Source of the DNA: Conchocele bisecta
Lineage: Eukaryota; Mollusca; Bivalvia; Lucinida; Thyasiridae
Length of the DNA: 64,000 nt
Direction: 5' to 3'
NCBI GenBank assembly: GCA_029237695.1
Contig: CM055265.1
Location: forward strand, 215,838,506-215,902,505
Shown: one piece after another, positions 36,530-47,584 of the stretch
Layout: every line of letters begins with the position of its first letter
Numbering within the stretch: position 1 is the stretch's first letter
Made by a program: the position numbers and the translations under genes
Notes under the pieces: generated by a model
What the model was told of the DNA's origin: nothing
Database searches by the model: none
What the model saw: only the letters and a program-made list of their open reading frames with translations

Positions 36530-37073
36530 TTAGCATATGTACAATGGCAGCAGTTTCAGCTGCTCATGGTTGTGGTCCATTGCAATGGAAGAAAACTGAT
36601 GGATGTGTATGTTTACATTATTTTTTTCTGTGGGAAGTACGTGCAATATATGTTGTAAATTTGTGAAATCAATATTGTTTTGGGGAAGAAACACGGGGAA
36701 GGAAGTCTGCACACAATCCCCCTCCCCAAACCCCCTCGGCTATGCCACCATTGTTTAATGTCCTTTGCTGGCGAATGAATGTTCAATGTCTCTCAAATGA
36801 CACCAGCACCTACGCACATAATATAACAAGGCCATGGGCACCAATTCATACCGGTAGTGGGGTATTGGACCTGAGTTTGATATTGATTTTGCTCATTAAC
36901 ATGGCAAGTATTGTTGTTGTTGTTGTTGTTATTGCTGCTGTTCCTAGACTAACATCCCACACTACCTTTCTGTGACACCAACATAGATTGAAAATTCTGA
37001 TAACTTGAATCTAAATAATCATATTGCGCAATTATATATATACATGTATATTGATCGGTTCCATCAGGATCAT

Positions 37074-38300
37074 TATTTGAAGATGTGTTCATGTAATGCA
37101 TATGGCGGCCATTTTTAACAGTGACGGCCATTCTGAACTACATAATATTTTTCAAAGGTGTCCTTTATTTTATACACAATTAAATAACTTTAAAAAAAAA
37201 AAAGTTTGCCATCAAACGTGTGTCTCTATGGCATCTATAAACAAAGATTTGTTCATTTAATGCATACGGCGGCCATTTTTAATATTGGTGGCCATCTTGG
37301 ACCGCAGGGCATATTTATTTTATGTCCTGGGCTTTTTTATTGTATACATAATACATGTAGCTTGGTAAAAATAGCATATAGCCATCAAATATGTGTCTCT
37401 ATGTCATCTATAAGCAGAGATGTGTTCACTTTTATGCGTACAGTGGCCATTTTTAATAATGGCGGCTGTTGTATTATCACTATTGTGGATGAATACAATT
37501 AATTGAACGACTAGTTGTGTTCGTGCTTCGCGGTCACTACAGCTGGTTTCCATGTTTTGTCATGTTGTTGTATGTGTGCTGAATCACCAACATTCAGGGG
37601 AATTTGTGTCTTAGCAGTCTGGTCATAGTGATATTACACCTTCTGTTTCTTAGAGCGGATTTTCTCCTGAACTACGCTAGGGGATATTGCCTGAGGAACT
37701 AGGCTGGTTTGGGATACTGGTAGGACTGATCTTACCTGTCGGCTTATGAGAAGCTGGGATGGAGAATAACCGATGTCAAGAGGGGTAACTCTGTACTCGA
37801 GAATGCTGATTAGTGGGTCCTTGCCATCGGCCTTAGCCTTTGTCAAGATGCGTTTGCATATTTGGACATATTTCTCTGCTATACCATTGGACTTATGATG
37901 ATATGGGCTGGTGGTCACGTGATGGAAATCCCACTTCTGACACCATGTTGTATTATCACTATTGTGGATGAATACAATTAATTGAACGACTAGTTGTGTT
38001 CTATCTTTTAATTGGTACTATGTTCTCTTGAGTGCTATTACTAGACTGACTCTGTAAATGTGTAACATGGGGAGGGCGGGACTTAATAAGGGGCTGCTGA
38101 TAAGGGGCTGCTGTGATTGGCAGGTGCCATGCTACAAGGAGCATGGTCAGGGGTCAGGGTGAGTGGTCACTGCAACCTGAGTGGTTGCATAATGACATTG
38201 ATGGACATAATGTAACAGCGGCCATCTTGGACCACAGGGCATATTTCACTTGTGTCCTGGGCTTTTTTTATTGTATACACAATACAGTAACTCTGTGCAA
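37074..38300. repeat. ~180-bp diverged tandem repeat interrupted by an LTR element
   Basis: Three units share 'gcggccatttttaat', 'gtgtctctatg(g/t)catctata' and 'atttatgtcctgggc'-like phrases ('cttggaccgcagggcatatt'). The third unit is split at 'ggcggc' by the LTR element 37467-38217 and resumes as 'gcggccatcttggaccacag'. Confidence 0.75.
37467..38217 (-). mobile_element. Ty3/gypsy LTR-retrotransposon deletion derivative
   Basis: Minus strand. The 5' LTR is 37946-38217 (272 bp, TG...CA). Immediately next to it is an 18-base primer binding site, TGGTGTCAGAAGTGGGAT (37945-37928), matching the 3' end of tRNA-Leu. The sequence then runs directly into the C-terminal part of an integrase ('SPYHHKSNGIAEKYVQIC', about 37918 to 37520). 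It ends in only 56 bp of 3' LTR (37522-37467), identical to the corresponding LTR part. A 5-bp target duplication, GCGGC, flanks the element (37462-37466 and 38218-38222). Gag, protease, RT and RNase H are absent. Confidence 0.85.
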
Positions 38301-38428
38301 AATGTCATGCTTGTATCACAAGTTGCACACCTCATGTGCTTAGCTCCTCTACTAGATCTATTTCTTCACTTTATTGACATTTTGAATTTCGACCGAGTTA
38401 ATTTCTAGCATACACGATCTCATACTCG

Positions 38429-38640
38429 TATAATTTACCATTAAATTTAGTCTGAGTAACTCTTAGAATTTGGGAACCAAAAATTGTTGTCTATTGTTGT
38501 CTGCTGCTGTATCATATTTTGTCTCGTCTCTCAGTAAAAACATGGTTTGGCAGCGTTTTATCTAAAATGCTATCAAATCATGTTTTGATTAGAACAATCG
38601 AAAGCAAAAAATAAACTGCAGATGACAAATTTAATTCAGT
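38429..38640 (+). repeat. Left member of a ~215-bp direct repeat flanking an exon
   Basis: The stretch from 'tataatttaccattaaattt' to 'gacaaatttaattcagt' recurs at 39183-39400. It includes a hairpin around 'aacatggtttggcagcg'. Its end lies 19 bp before the exon at 38660, so it supplies the DNA just upstream of the splice acceptor. The core resembles the TTAA MITE at 51210-51459. Confidence 0.8.
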
Positions 38641-38659
38641 TCCCATTGATCTACTACAG

Positions 38660-38823
38660 TGGTGAGGTGCAGTACGTGGGGCCCGGCGAGGGGACGGAGG
38701 GGCCACACTGGCGTAACCTGCAGCGCAACTACCTCCACCCCCACTACTCCAGCAGTATTCTGGACGACACGATCAACCGCCCCAACAATGCCATACAGTC
38801 GGCCATCAACCGGGCAATAGCAG
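38660..38823 (+). CDS. AMBRA1: AMBRA1 exon leading into the C-terminal WD40 half
   Basis: Acceptor 'gatctactacag', donor 'atagcag|gtaccc'. It completes Arg (cg|t) from exon 31325-31427 and leaves in phase 1. It encodes about 55 residues: an acidic/Gly start ('GEVQYVGPGEGTEG'), then 'RNYLHPHYSSSILDDTIN' and 'AIQSAINRAIAG'. The ending aligns with the vertebrate segment that precedes the second WD40 half (…EYLPY…NRVLAG), which is good evidence for orthology. Strong G/C third positions contrast with the introns. The exon is bracketed by 215-bp direct repeats (38429-38640 and 39183-39400). No internal frame break. Confidence 0.9.
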
Positions 38824-38852
38824 GTACCCATGTAGCCACCGTCCATTGCATT

Positions 38853-38990
38853 GTATCCCCCGGACGAAAGTAACTCAAATACCCTTTGGAATAATTTCAT
38901 GAAACTTCACACAGGCATAGACCACGATTCAAGTGTGTGGTGTACGCAAGAACGACAACTCTTGCGTCACTCATTTTCGAATGAACTCCT
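38853..38990 (+). mobile_element. Family-E fragment
   Basis: Starts 'gtatcccccggacgaaagta' and carries one E unit ('gaaacttcacacaggcatag', 'acgacaactcttgcgtcact'). It is a truncated relative of 18119-21158. Confidence 0.6.
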
Positions 38991-39182
38991 TTTGCTAACA
39001 AGAAATCAGTGCACAAAAAAACTAAGGGCGATAACTCTAAAATTAGCGAGGCAAGAGTTATCATTGTTGAGTCAAGCATAACTTGAATACAATTGGAATA
39101 TTTTCGTGAAGCTTCACACATGTTTTGGAAGAACATCCAGCTGGACTATGTTGGTTCTTTCTGATGAGGACATAAAGTACTT

Positions 39183-39400
39183 GTATAATTTACCATTAAA
39201 TTTAGTCAGAGTAACCCTTAGAATTCGGGAACCGAAAATTGTTGCTGCTGCTGTTTCATATATTGTCTCGTCTCTCAGTAAAAACATGGTTTGGCAGCGT
39301 TTTAGAATCATAGAAATGATTCTAAAATGCTGTCAAACCATGTTTTGATTAGAACAATCATAAGCAAAAAATAAACTGCAGATGACAAATTTAATTCAGT
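39183..39400 (+). repeat. Right member of the exon-flanking direct repeat
   Basis: Close copy of 38429-38640. The central hairpin (39288-39345, around 'tagaatcatagaaatgattc') is more complete than in the left copy. Confidence 0.8.
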
Positions 39401-39520
39401 ATCGCTGTGTACATGTAAGGAACTCTTCCATGTCCATGTGTATGCAGATACATTTCTGGGGGTGGGGGGAGTTCAGTCACCTGTGATGTATGGAGCTAAC
39501 CCATGTCTATTTGTGTGCAG

Positions 39521-39630
39521 GTGCGTTTATGGGGACAGGAGAACCAGCGGTGGCCAACAACATCATCAACCAGACACATCGTACAGTTCTGGGACTTCAA
39601 CCAAGTGCCTCGTCCCCGACATCTCCCCAG
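39521..39630 (+). CDS. AMBRA1: AMBRA1 WD40 exon, seed of the downstream array
   Basis: Acceptor 'tttgtgtgcag'. It completes Gly (g|gt) from exon 38660 and reads 'AFMGTGEPAVANNIINQTHR', matching the vertebrate segment before the WWDFTK blade. The expected continuation is I-Q-F-W-D-F-T-K-C-L-I-P-D-I-S-P, seen intact in most array copies. Here, relative to the array, two bases are missing after 'cacatcg' and one is added in 'cttcaacc', so W-D-F falls out of frame. Other changes in this copy are silent or conservative (C-L-V-P-D). Donor 1 is 'ccccag|gtaac' at 39631. Reading on to donor 2 at 39731 gives 69 open codons ending in phase 1, with WDF restored in copy 2 and 33 codons inserted. Either copy 1 has sequence errors, or the exon really ends at 39730. 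The next exon (49099) starts with 'cg', completing Ala. Confidence 0.85.
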
Positions 39631-42600
39631 GTAACACGACACATGCTCTCTCACGTGGTAGTCTTTGTCCAGACACATCGGATACAGTCCTGGGACTTCA
39701 GCAAGTGTCTCATCCCCTATATCTTCCCAGGTAACACGACACATGCTGTGAGATCTCCCCAGGTAACACGACACATGGTCTCTCACATGGTAGTCTTTTG
39801 TCCCTACACATCGGATACAGTTCTGGTACTTCACCAAGTGTCTCATCCCTGACATCTCACCAGGTAACACGACCCATGGTCTCTCACATGGTAGTCTTTT
39901 GTCCCGACACATCGGATACAGTTCTGGTACTTCACCAAGTGTCTCATCCCTGACATCTCCCCAGGTAACACGACACATGGTCTCTCAATTGGTAGTCTTT
40001 GTCCAGACACATCAGATACAGTTCTGGGACTTCACCAAGTGTCTCATCCCCAACATCTCCCCAGGTAACACAACACATGGTCTCTCACTTGGTAGTCTTT
40101 GTCCCGACACATCGGATACAGTACTGGGACTTCACCGAGTGTCTCATCCCTGACATCTCCCCAGGTAACACGACCCATGGTCTCTCACATGGTAGTCTTT
40201 TGTCCCGACACATCGGATACAGTTCTGGTACTTCACCAAGTGTCTCATCCCTGACATCTCCTCAGGTAACACGACACATGGTCTCTCACGTGGTAGTCTT
40301 TGTCCAGACACATCGGATACAGTTCTGGGACTTCACCAAGTGTCTCATCCCTGACATCTCCCCAGGTAACACGACCCATGGTCTCTCACATGGTAGTTTT
40401 TTGTCCCGACACATCGGATACAGTTCTGGTACTTCACCAAGTGTCTCATCCCTGACATTTCCCCAGGTAACGCGACACATGGTCTCTCAATTGGTAGTCT
40501 TTGTCCAGACACATCAGATACAGTTCTGGGACTTCACCAAGTGTCTCATCCCCGACATCTCCCCAGGTAACACGACACATGGTCTCTCACTTGGTAGTCT
40601 TTGTCCCGACACATCAGATACAGTACTGGGGCTTCACCAAGTGTCTCATCACTGACATCTCCCCAGGTAACACGACCCATGGTCTCTCACATGGTAGTAT
40701 TTTGTCCTGACACATCGGATACAGTTCTGGGACTTCACCAAGTGTCTCATCCCCGACATCTCCCCAGGTAACACGACACATGGTCTCTCACTTGGTAGTC
40801 TTTGTCCCGACACATCGGATACAGTACTGGGACTTCACCAAGTGTCTCATCCCTGACATCTCCCCAGGTAACACGACACATGGTCTCTCACTTGGTAGTC
40901 TTTGTCCAGACACATTGGATACAGTACTGGGACTTCACCATGTGTCTCATCCCCGACATCTCCCCAGGTAACAGGACACATGGTCTCTCACGTGGTAGTC
41001 TTTGTCCAGACACATCGGATACAGTACTGGGACTTCACCAAGTGTCTCATCCCCGACATCTCCCCAGGTAACACGACACATGGTCTCTCACGTGGTAGTC
41101 TTTGTCCAGACACATCGGATACATTACAGGGACGTCACCAAGTGTCCCATCCCTGACATCTCCCCAGGTAACACGACACATGGTTTCTCACATGGTAGTC
41201 TTTTGTCCCTACACATCGGATACAGTTCTGGTACTTCACCAAGTGTCTCATCCCTGACATCTCCCCAAGTAACACGACACATGGTCTCTCAATTGGTAGT
41301 CTTTTTCCAGACACATCGGATAGAGTTCTGGGACTTCACCAAGTGTCTCATCCCTGACATCTCCCCAGGTAACACGACACATGGTCTCTCACGTGGTAGT
41401 CTTTTTCCAGAAACATCGGATACAGTTCTGTGACTTCACCAAGTGTCTCATCCCGGACATCTCCCCAGGTAACACGACACATGGTCTCTCAGATGGTAGT
41501 CTTTGTCCAGACACATCGGGATTACAGTTCCCTGGGACCCATCTGGTAGTCTTTGGTCCAAGACACCATCTGCATTCACAGTTCTGACTCTCCCCAGGCC
41601 CTAACACCCCGGACACAGGTTCTCACGTGGTAGTTCTTTTTTTTTCCAAACATCGGGATACAGTTCTGGGACTTCCACCAAGTGTTCCTCCCGGCCATTC
41701 CCCAGGGATAAAAACACGCATGGTCTCTCAATGGTGCTTTGGTCCAGACACCATCGGATACAGTTCTGGACTTCACCAGTGTCTCATCCCTGAAAAAAAA
41801 AACATTCCTCCCCAGGTAACACGACACACTCACAGTCGGTTCTCACATCGGATCATTTCTCCCCGACATCTTCCCAGGTAACAGACACATGGGTCTCTCA
41901 CGTGGCAAGTCTTATTGTCCCAGACACATCGGATACAGTTCTGGGGACTTCACCCAAGTGTCACAATCCCCAAGTTGTCACATTCCCCGATCTTCCCAGG
42001 TAACACGACATAGTCATGCTCTCTCACGTGGTAGTCTTTGTCCAGACACATCGGATACAGTACTGGGACTCTTCACCAAGTGTCCCATCCCTGACATCTC
42101 CCCAGGTAACACGACACATGGTCTCTCACATGGTAGTCTTTTGTCCCCTACACTTCGGATACAGTTCTGGTACATCACCAAGTGTCTCATCCCTGACATC
42201 TCCCCAGGTAACACGACCCATGTCTCTCCACATGGTAGTCTTTTGTCCTGAAGCATCGGATACAGTTTCTGGTACTTCACCAAGTGTCTCATCCCTGACA
42301 TCTCCCCAGGTAACACGACACATGTCTCTCACATGGTAGTCTTTGTCCAGACACATCGGATACAGTTCTGGACTTCACCAAGTGTCTCATCCCTGACATC
42401 TCCCCAGGTAACACGACACATGGTCTCTCACGTGGTACTCTTTGTCCAGACACATCGAATACAGTACTGGGACTTCACCAAGTGTCTCATCCCTGACATC
42501 TCCCCAGGTAACATGACACATGGTCTCTCATGTGGTAGTCTTTGTCCAGACACATCGGATACAGTTCTGGTACTTCACCAAGTGTCTCATCCCTGACATC

Positions 42601-45600
42601 TCCCCAGGTAACACGACACATGGTCTCTCACGTGGTAATCTTTGTCCAGACACATCGGATATAGTTCTGGGACTTCACCAAGTGTCTCATCCCTGACATC
42701 TCCCCAGTTAACACAACACATGGTCTTTCACATAGTAGTCTTTGTCCAGACACATCGGATACAGTTCTGGGACTTCACCAAGTGTCTCATCCCTGACATC
42801 TCCCCAGGTAACAGGACACATGGTCTCTCACATGGTAGTCTTTGTCCAGACAAATTGGATACAGTTCTGTCTGGGACTTCACCAAGTGTCTCATCCCCGA
42901 CATCTCCCCAGGTAACACGACACATTGTCTCTCACGTGGTAGTGTTTGTCCAGACACATCGGATGCAGTTCTGGGACTTCACCAAGTGTCTCATCCCCGA
43001 CATCTCCCCAGGTAACACGAAACAGTCATGCTCTCTCACATGGTAGTCTTTGTCCAGACACATCGGATATAGTTCTGGGACTTCACCAAGTGTCCCATCC
43101 CTGACATCTCCCCAGGTAACACGACACATGGTCTCTCACGTGGTACTCTTTGTCCAGACACATCGGATACAGTACTGGGACTTCACTAAGTGTCTCATCC
43201 CTGACATCTCCCCAGGTAACATGACACATGGTCTCTCATGTGGTAGTCTTTGTCCAGACACATCGGATACAGTTCTGGTACTTCACCAAGTGTCTCATCC
43301 CTGACATCTCCCCAGGTAACACGACACATGGTCTCTCACGTGGTAGTCTTTGTCCAGACACATCGGATATAGTTTCTGGGACTATTCACCAAGTGTCTCA
43401 TCCCTGACATCTCCCCAGTTAACACAACACATGGTCTTCACATAGTAGTCTTTGTCCAGACACATCGGATACAGTTCTGGGACTTCATCACCAAGTGTCT
43501 CATCCCTGACATCTCCCCAGGTAACACGACACATGGTCTCTCACATGGTAGTCTTTGTCCAGACAAATTGGATACAGTTCTGTCTGGGACTTCACCAAGT
43601 GTCCTCATCCCCGACATCTCCCCAGGTAACACGACACATTGTCTCTCACGTGTAGTGTTTGTCCAGACACATCGGATGCAGTTCTGGGACATTCACCAAC
43701 CAAGTCTCATCCCCGACATCTCCCCAGGTAACACGACACATGGCTCTCTCACATGGTAGTCTTTGTCCAGACACATCGGATACAGTTCTGGGACTTTTCA
43801 CCAAGTGTCTCATCCCTGACATCTCCCCAGGTAACACGACACATGGTCTCTCATGTGGTAGTCTTTGTCCAGACACATCGGATACAGTTCTGGTACTTCA
43901 CCAAGTGTCTCATCCCTGACATCTCCCCAGGTAACACGACACATGGTCTCTCACGTGGTAGTCTTTGTCCAGACACATCGGATATAGTTCTGGGACTTCA
44001 CCAAGTGTCTCATCCCTGACATCTCCCAAGTTAACACGACACATGGTCTCTCACATGGTAGTCTTTGTCCAGACAAATTGGATACAGTTCTGTCTGGGAC
44101 TTCACCAAGTGTCTCATCCCCGACGTCTCCCCAGGTAACACGACACATTGTCTCTCACGTGGTAGTGTTTGTCCAGACACATCGGATGCAGTTCTGGGAC
44201 TTCACCAAGTGTCTCATCCCCGACATCTCCCCAGGTAACACGACACGTGGTCTCTCACGTAGTAGTCTTTGTCCAGACACATCGGATACAGTTCTGGGAC
44301 TTCACCAAGTGTCTCATCCCCGACATCTCCCCAGGTAACACGACACATGGTCTCTCACGTGGTAGTCTTTGTCCAGACACATCGGAAACAGTTCTGGGAA
44401 TTCACCAAGTGTCTCATCCCCGATATCTTTCCAGGTAACACGACACAGTCATGCTCTCTCACGTGGTAGTCTTTGTCCAGACACATCGGATACAGTACTG
44501 GGACTTCACCAAGTGTCCCATCCCTGACATCTCCCCAGGTAACACGACACATGGTCTCTCACATGGTAGTCTTTTGTCCCTACACTTCGGATACAGTTCT
44601 GGTACTTCACCAAGTGTCTCATCCCTGACATCTCCCCAGGTAACACGACCCATGGTCTCTCACATGGTAGTCTTTTGTCCTGACGCATCGGATACAGTTC
44701 TGGTTCTTCACCAAGTGTCTCATCCCTGACATCTCCCCAGGTAACACGACACATGGTCTCTCACGTGGTACTCTTTGTCCAGACACATCGGATACAGTAC
44801 TGGGACTTCACCAAGTGTCTCATCCCTGACATCTCCCCAGGTAACACAACACATGGTCTCTCACATAGTAGTCTTTGTCCAGACACATCGGATACAGTTC
44901 TGGGACTTCACCAAGTGTCTCATCCCTGACATCTCCCCAGGTAACATGACACATGGTCTCTCACTTGGTAGTCTTTGTCCAGACACATCGGATACAGTTC
45001 TGGTACTTCAACAAGTGTCTCATCCCTGACATCTCCCCAGGTAACACGACACATGGTCTCTCACATGGTAGTCTTTGTCCAGACACATCGGATACAGTTC
45101 TGGGACTTCACCAAGTGTCTCATCCCTGACATCTCCCCAGGTAACACGACACATGGTCTCTCACGTGGTACTCTTTGTCCAGACACATCGGATACAGTAC
45201 TGGGACTTCACCAAGTGTCTCATCCCTGACATCTCCCCAGGTAACACAACACATGGTCTCTCACATAGTAGTCTTTGTCCAGACACATCAGATACAGTTC
45301 TGGGACTTCACCAAGTGTCTCATCCCTGACATCTCCCCAGGTAACATGACACATGGTCTCTCACGTGGTAGTCTTTGTCCAGACACATCGGATACAGTTC
45401 TGGTACTTCACCAAGTGTCTCATCCCTGACATCTCCCCAGGTAACACGACACATGATCTCTCACGTGGTAGTCTTTGTCCAGACACATCGGATACAGTTC
45501 TGGTACTTCACCAAGTGTCTCATCCCCGACATCTCTCCAGGTAACACGACACATGGTCTCTCACGTGGCAGTCTTTGTCCAGACACATCGGATACAGTTC

Positions 45601-46193
45601 TGGTACTTCACGAAGTGTCTCATCCCTGACATCTCCCCAGGTAACACGACACAGTCATGCTCTCTCACGTGGTATCTTTGTCCAGACACATTGGATACAG
45701 TTCTGGTACTTCACCAAGTGTCTCATCCCCGACATCTCCCCAGGTAACATGATACATGGTCTCTCACGTGGTATTTTTGTCCAGACACATCGGATACAGT
45801 ACTGGGACTTCACCAAGTGTCTCATCCCCGACATCTCCCCAGGTAACACGACACATGGTCTCTTACGTGGCAGTCTTTGTCCAGACACATCGGATACAGT
45901 TCTGTGACTTCACCAAGTGTCTCATCCCCGACATCTCCCCAGGTAACAGGACACATGCTCTCTCACGTGGTAGTCTTTGTCCAGACACATCAGATACTGT
46001 TCTGGGACTTCACCAAGTGTCTCATCCCCGACATCTCCCCAGGTAACACGACACATGGTCTCTCACGTGGTTGTCTTTGTCCAGACACATCGGATACAGT
46101 TCTGGGACTTCACCAAGTGTTTCATCCCCGACATCTCCTCAGGTAACACGAACACGACACATGGTCTCTCACGTGGTAGTCTTTGTCCATTAC
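39571..46193 (+). repeat. ~100-bp tandem array derived from an exon-intron junction of AMBRA1
   Basis: About 65 head-to-tail units. Each has ~62 bp of exon ('cagacacatcggatacagtt', 'ctgggacttcaccaagtg', 'tctcatcccTgacatctcc'), then CAG|GTAACACGACACATGG and 'tctctcacgtggtagtcttt' intron sequence. Most units are exactly 100 bp, so the reading frame rotates from unit to unit and long frames across the array are by-products. Variant combinations recur in blocks (for example 'gacaaattggatacagttct' at about 42850, 43563 and 44073), showing higher-order duplication. Units at about 41510-42350 and 43360-43800 contain many indels. The array fills most of the first 6.6 kb of the intron between the exon at 39521 and the exon at 49099. 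Confidence 0.93.
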
Positions 46194-46261
46194 ATTCAAT
46201 TATTGGAGCCTCATCTCAGGTTTGTAGGAAATCAGGAGCTGAGATGACTGTTTAAGGCACT

Positions 46262-46500
46262 GAATGTGGTATATATATATGTGGCTGTGAAATGGGGCGT
46301 ATGGCTTTTGTGACCTGTATAGATCCAGATCAGCCTGTGCATCCGCAGTCTAATCAGTTTCTGTACTGCTGACCATTCCATCAATGAAACATCTGCTATG
46401 CTTTTAAGAAGCACTATACATATGTAGCAGGATATAGGAGTGTGCTATTTAAACAGGAGCTAAACTGAACGTTCACAAATCCCATAATCCCCATTTCTGC
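46262..46500. mobile_element. MITE family M1, complete but diverged
   Basis: Starts 'atatgtggctgtgaaatggg' and ends 'cccataatccccatttctgc'. The interior has 'gtatagatccagatcagcct' and 'aaacatctgctatgctttt'. The two ends are inverted relative to each other. Confidence 0.65.
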
Positions 46501-47240
46501 AGATATTTGCCTGCACAATTGGTGGACTTCTACAGCAAACAAACATACACAGATTTCTTTCAATAATTATCTACATTTTAATGCATTTCTAGCGCAACTT
46601 CCAAATACGCAATGTTTGACCCTTAACATTCGAAATTAGTACTATCTGGCCTAGTGGAATTGCTGTTGGGCTCGTTCAAATTGCTATGTCACTGTCTTGA
46701 CTGACTAGGTACTCGTGTTTGTAATCAAGCTTGCTTTGCCAGTTTTAGTCAGCTTTTTGGCAAGATTTTCTGACTTTTTTCAGTGAAACTGAATACAATC
46801 CATATAACACACATGAACATTGTAAACAGTACATGCATTTGGGATATGTTGTCAGAACAATTATTTGGTTATATTTTACGTTTGATTATTTTCAAAAGTT
46901 GGCAATATTTAATTGGGCCGATTTCAGTGACAGGGCTAGTGATAATCTGCCAGGCTAGTGGTCTTTATATGTGTCTAGTTCTGCTGGCTAATGACAAAAC
47001 TGGCTTACATTCAACCCCTTAATGAATATAAACTATGTATTGCATAACATTGCCATTCGCAATATAATACGTGTGTTATAAATCATAATGTAATAACTCA
47101 TAATATACTTGTGTAATAAATATGTAAATAAAACCTCTACAGAAAACATGCTAGGTGGTCAGTACAGCTTTAATTAATGATGATGTACTTATGCCAGAAA
47201 TAGAATCTAACATTTCTGTTGATTTACTACAATATGTATT

Positions 47241-47306
47241 AACCTTGTTGACATATCATAAGAAACCCGGCATAGCCGAGTTTCTTATGATATCATTCAA
47301 CGAGGT
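47241..47306. repeat. ~25-bp-arm hairpin
   Basis: 'gacatatcataagaaaccc' and 'gtttcttatgatatcattc' are inverted around 'ggcatagccg'. It resembles the other short foldback MITEs. Confidence 0.7.
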
Positions 47307-47584
47307 AAATAATACAATATGAAGTAATCACTCATGTAAGATCCTCTATCTACCTCTATATTTCAGAGACTCTGATGTAGATGTAACTAATGGGCATAAA
47401 TAGTTACTCACTTACCTTTGGTCCTTACATTTTGCAGCCTATTGAAGACCCTGTATTTTCATACCGATATAGCGAACTAGGTTGGCACAAGGATTTTGAA
47501 TTTAGTCGCCACAATTAACTGATAACACAATTGCTCCAATATTTGTAAAAACAGTAATTTAGTAGCCAAAATGACCATTTCTTA

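Noticed and set aside
39571..46193. Possible CRISPR array
   Set aside because: Units are near-identical throughout with no unique spacers, and the unit is an animal exon-intron junction.
39490..46255. Dozens of overlapping 60-250-codon open frames on both strands with W-D-F-T-K or M-C-R-V-T-W motifs
   Set aside because: They arise because the 100-bp unit rotates frame each copy. Only the exon at 39521 has a splice acceptor and upstream homologous sequence, so the rest are array by-products and not a repeat protein.
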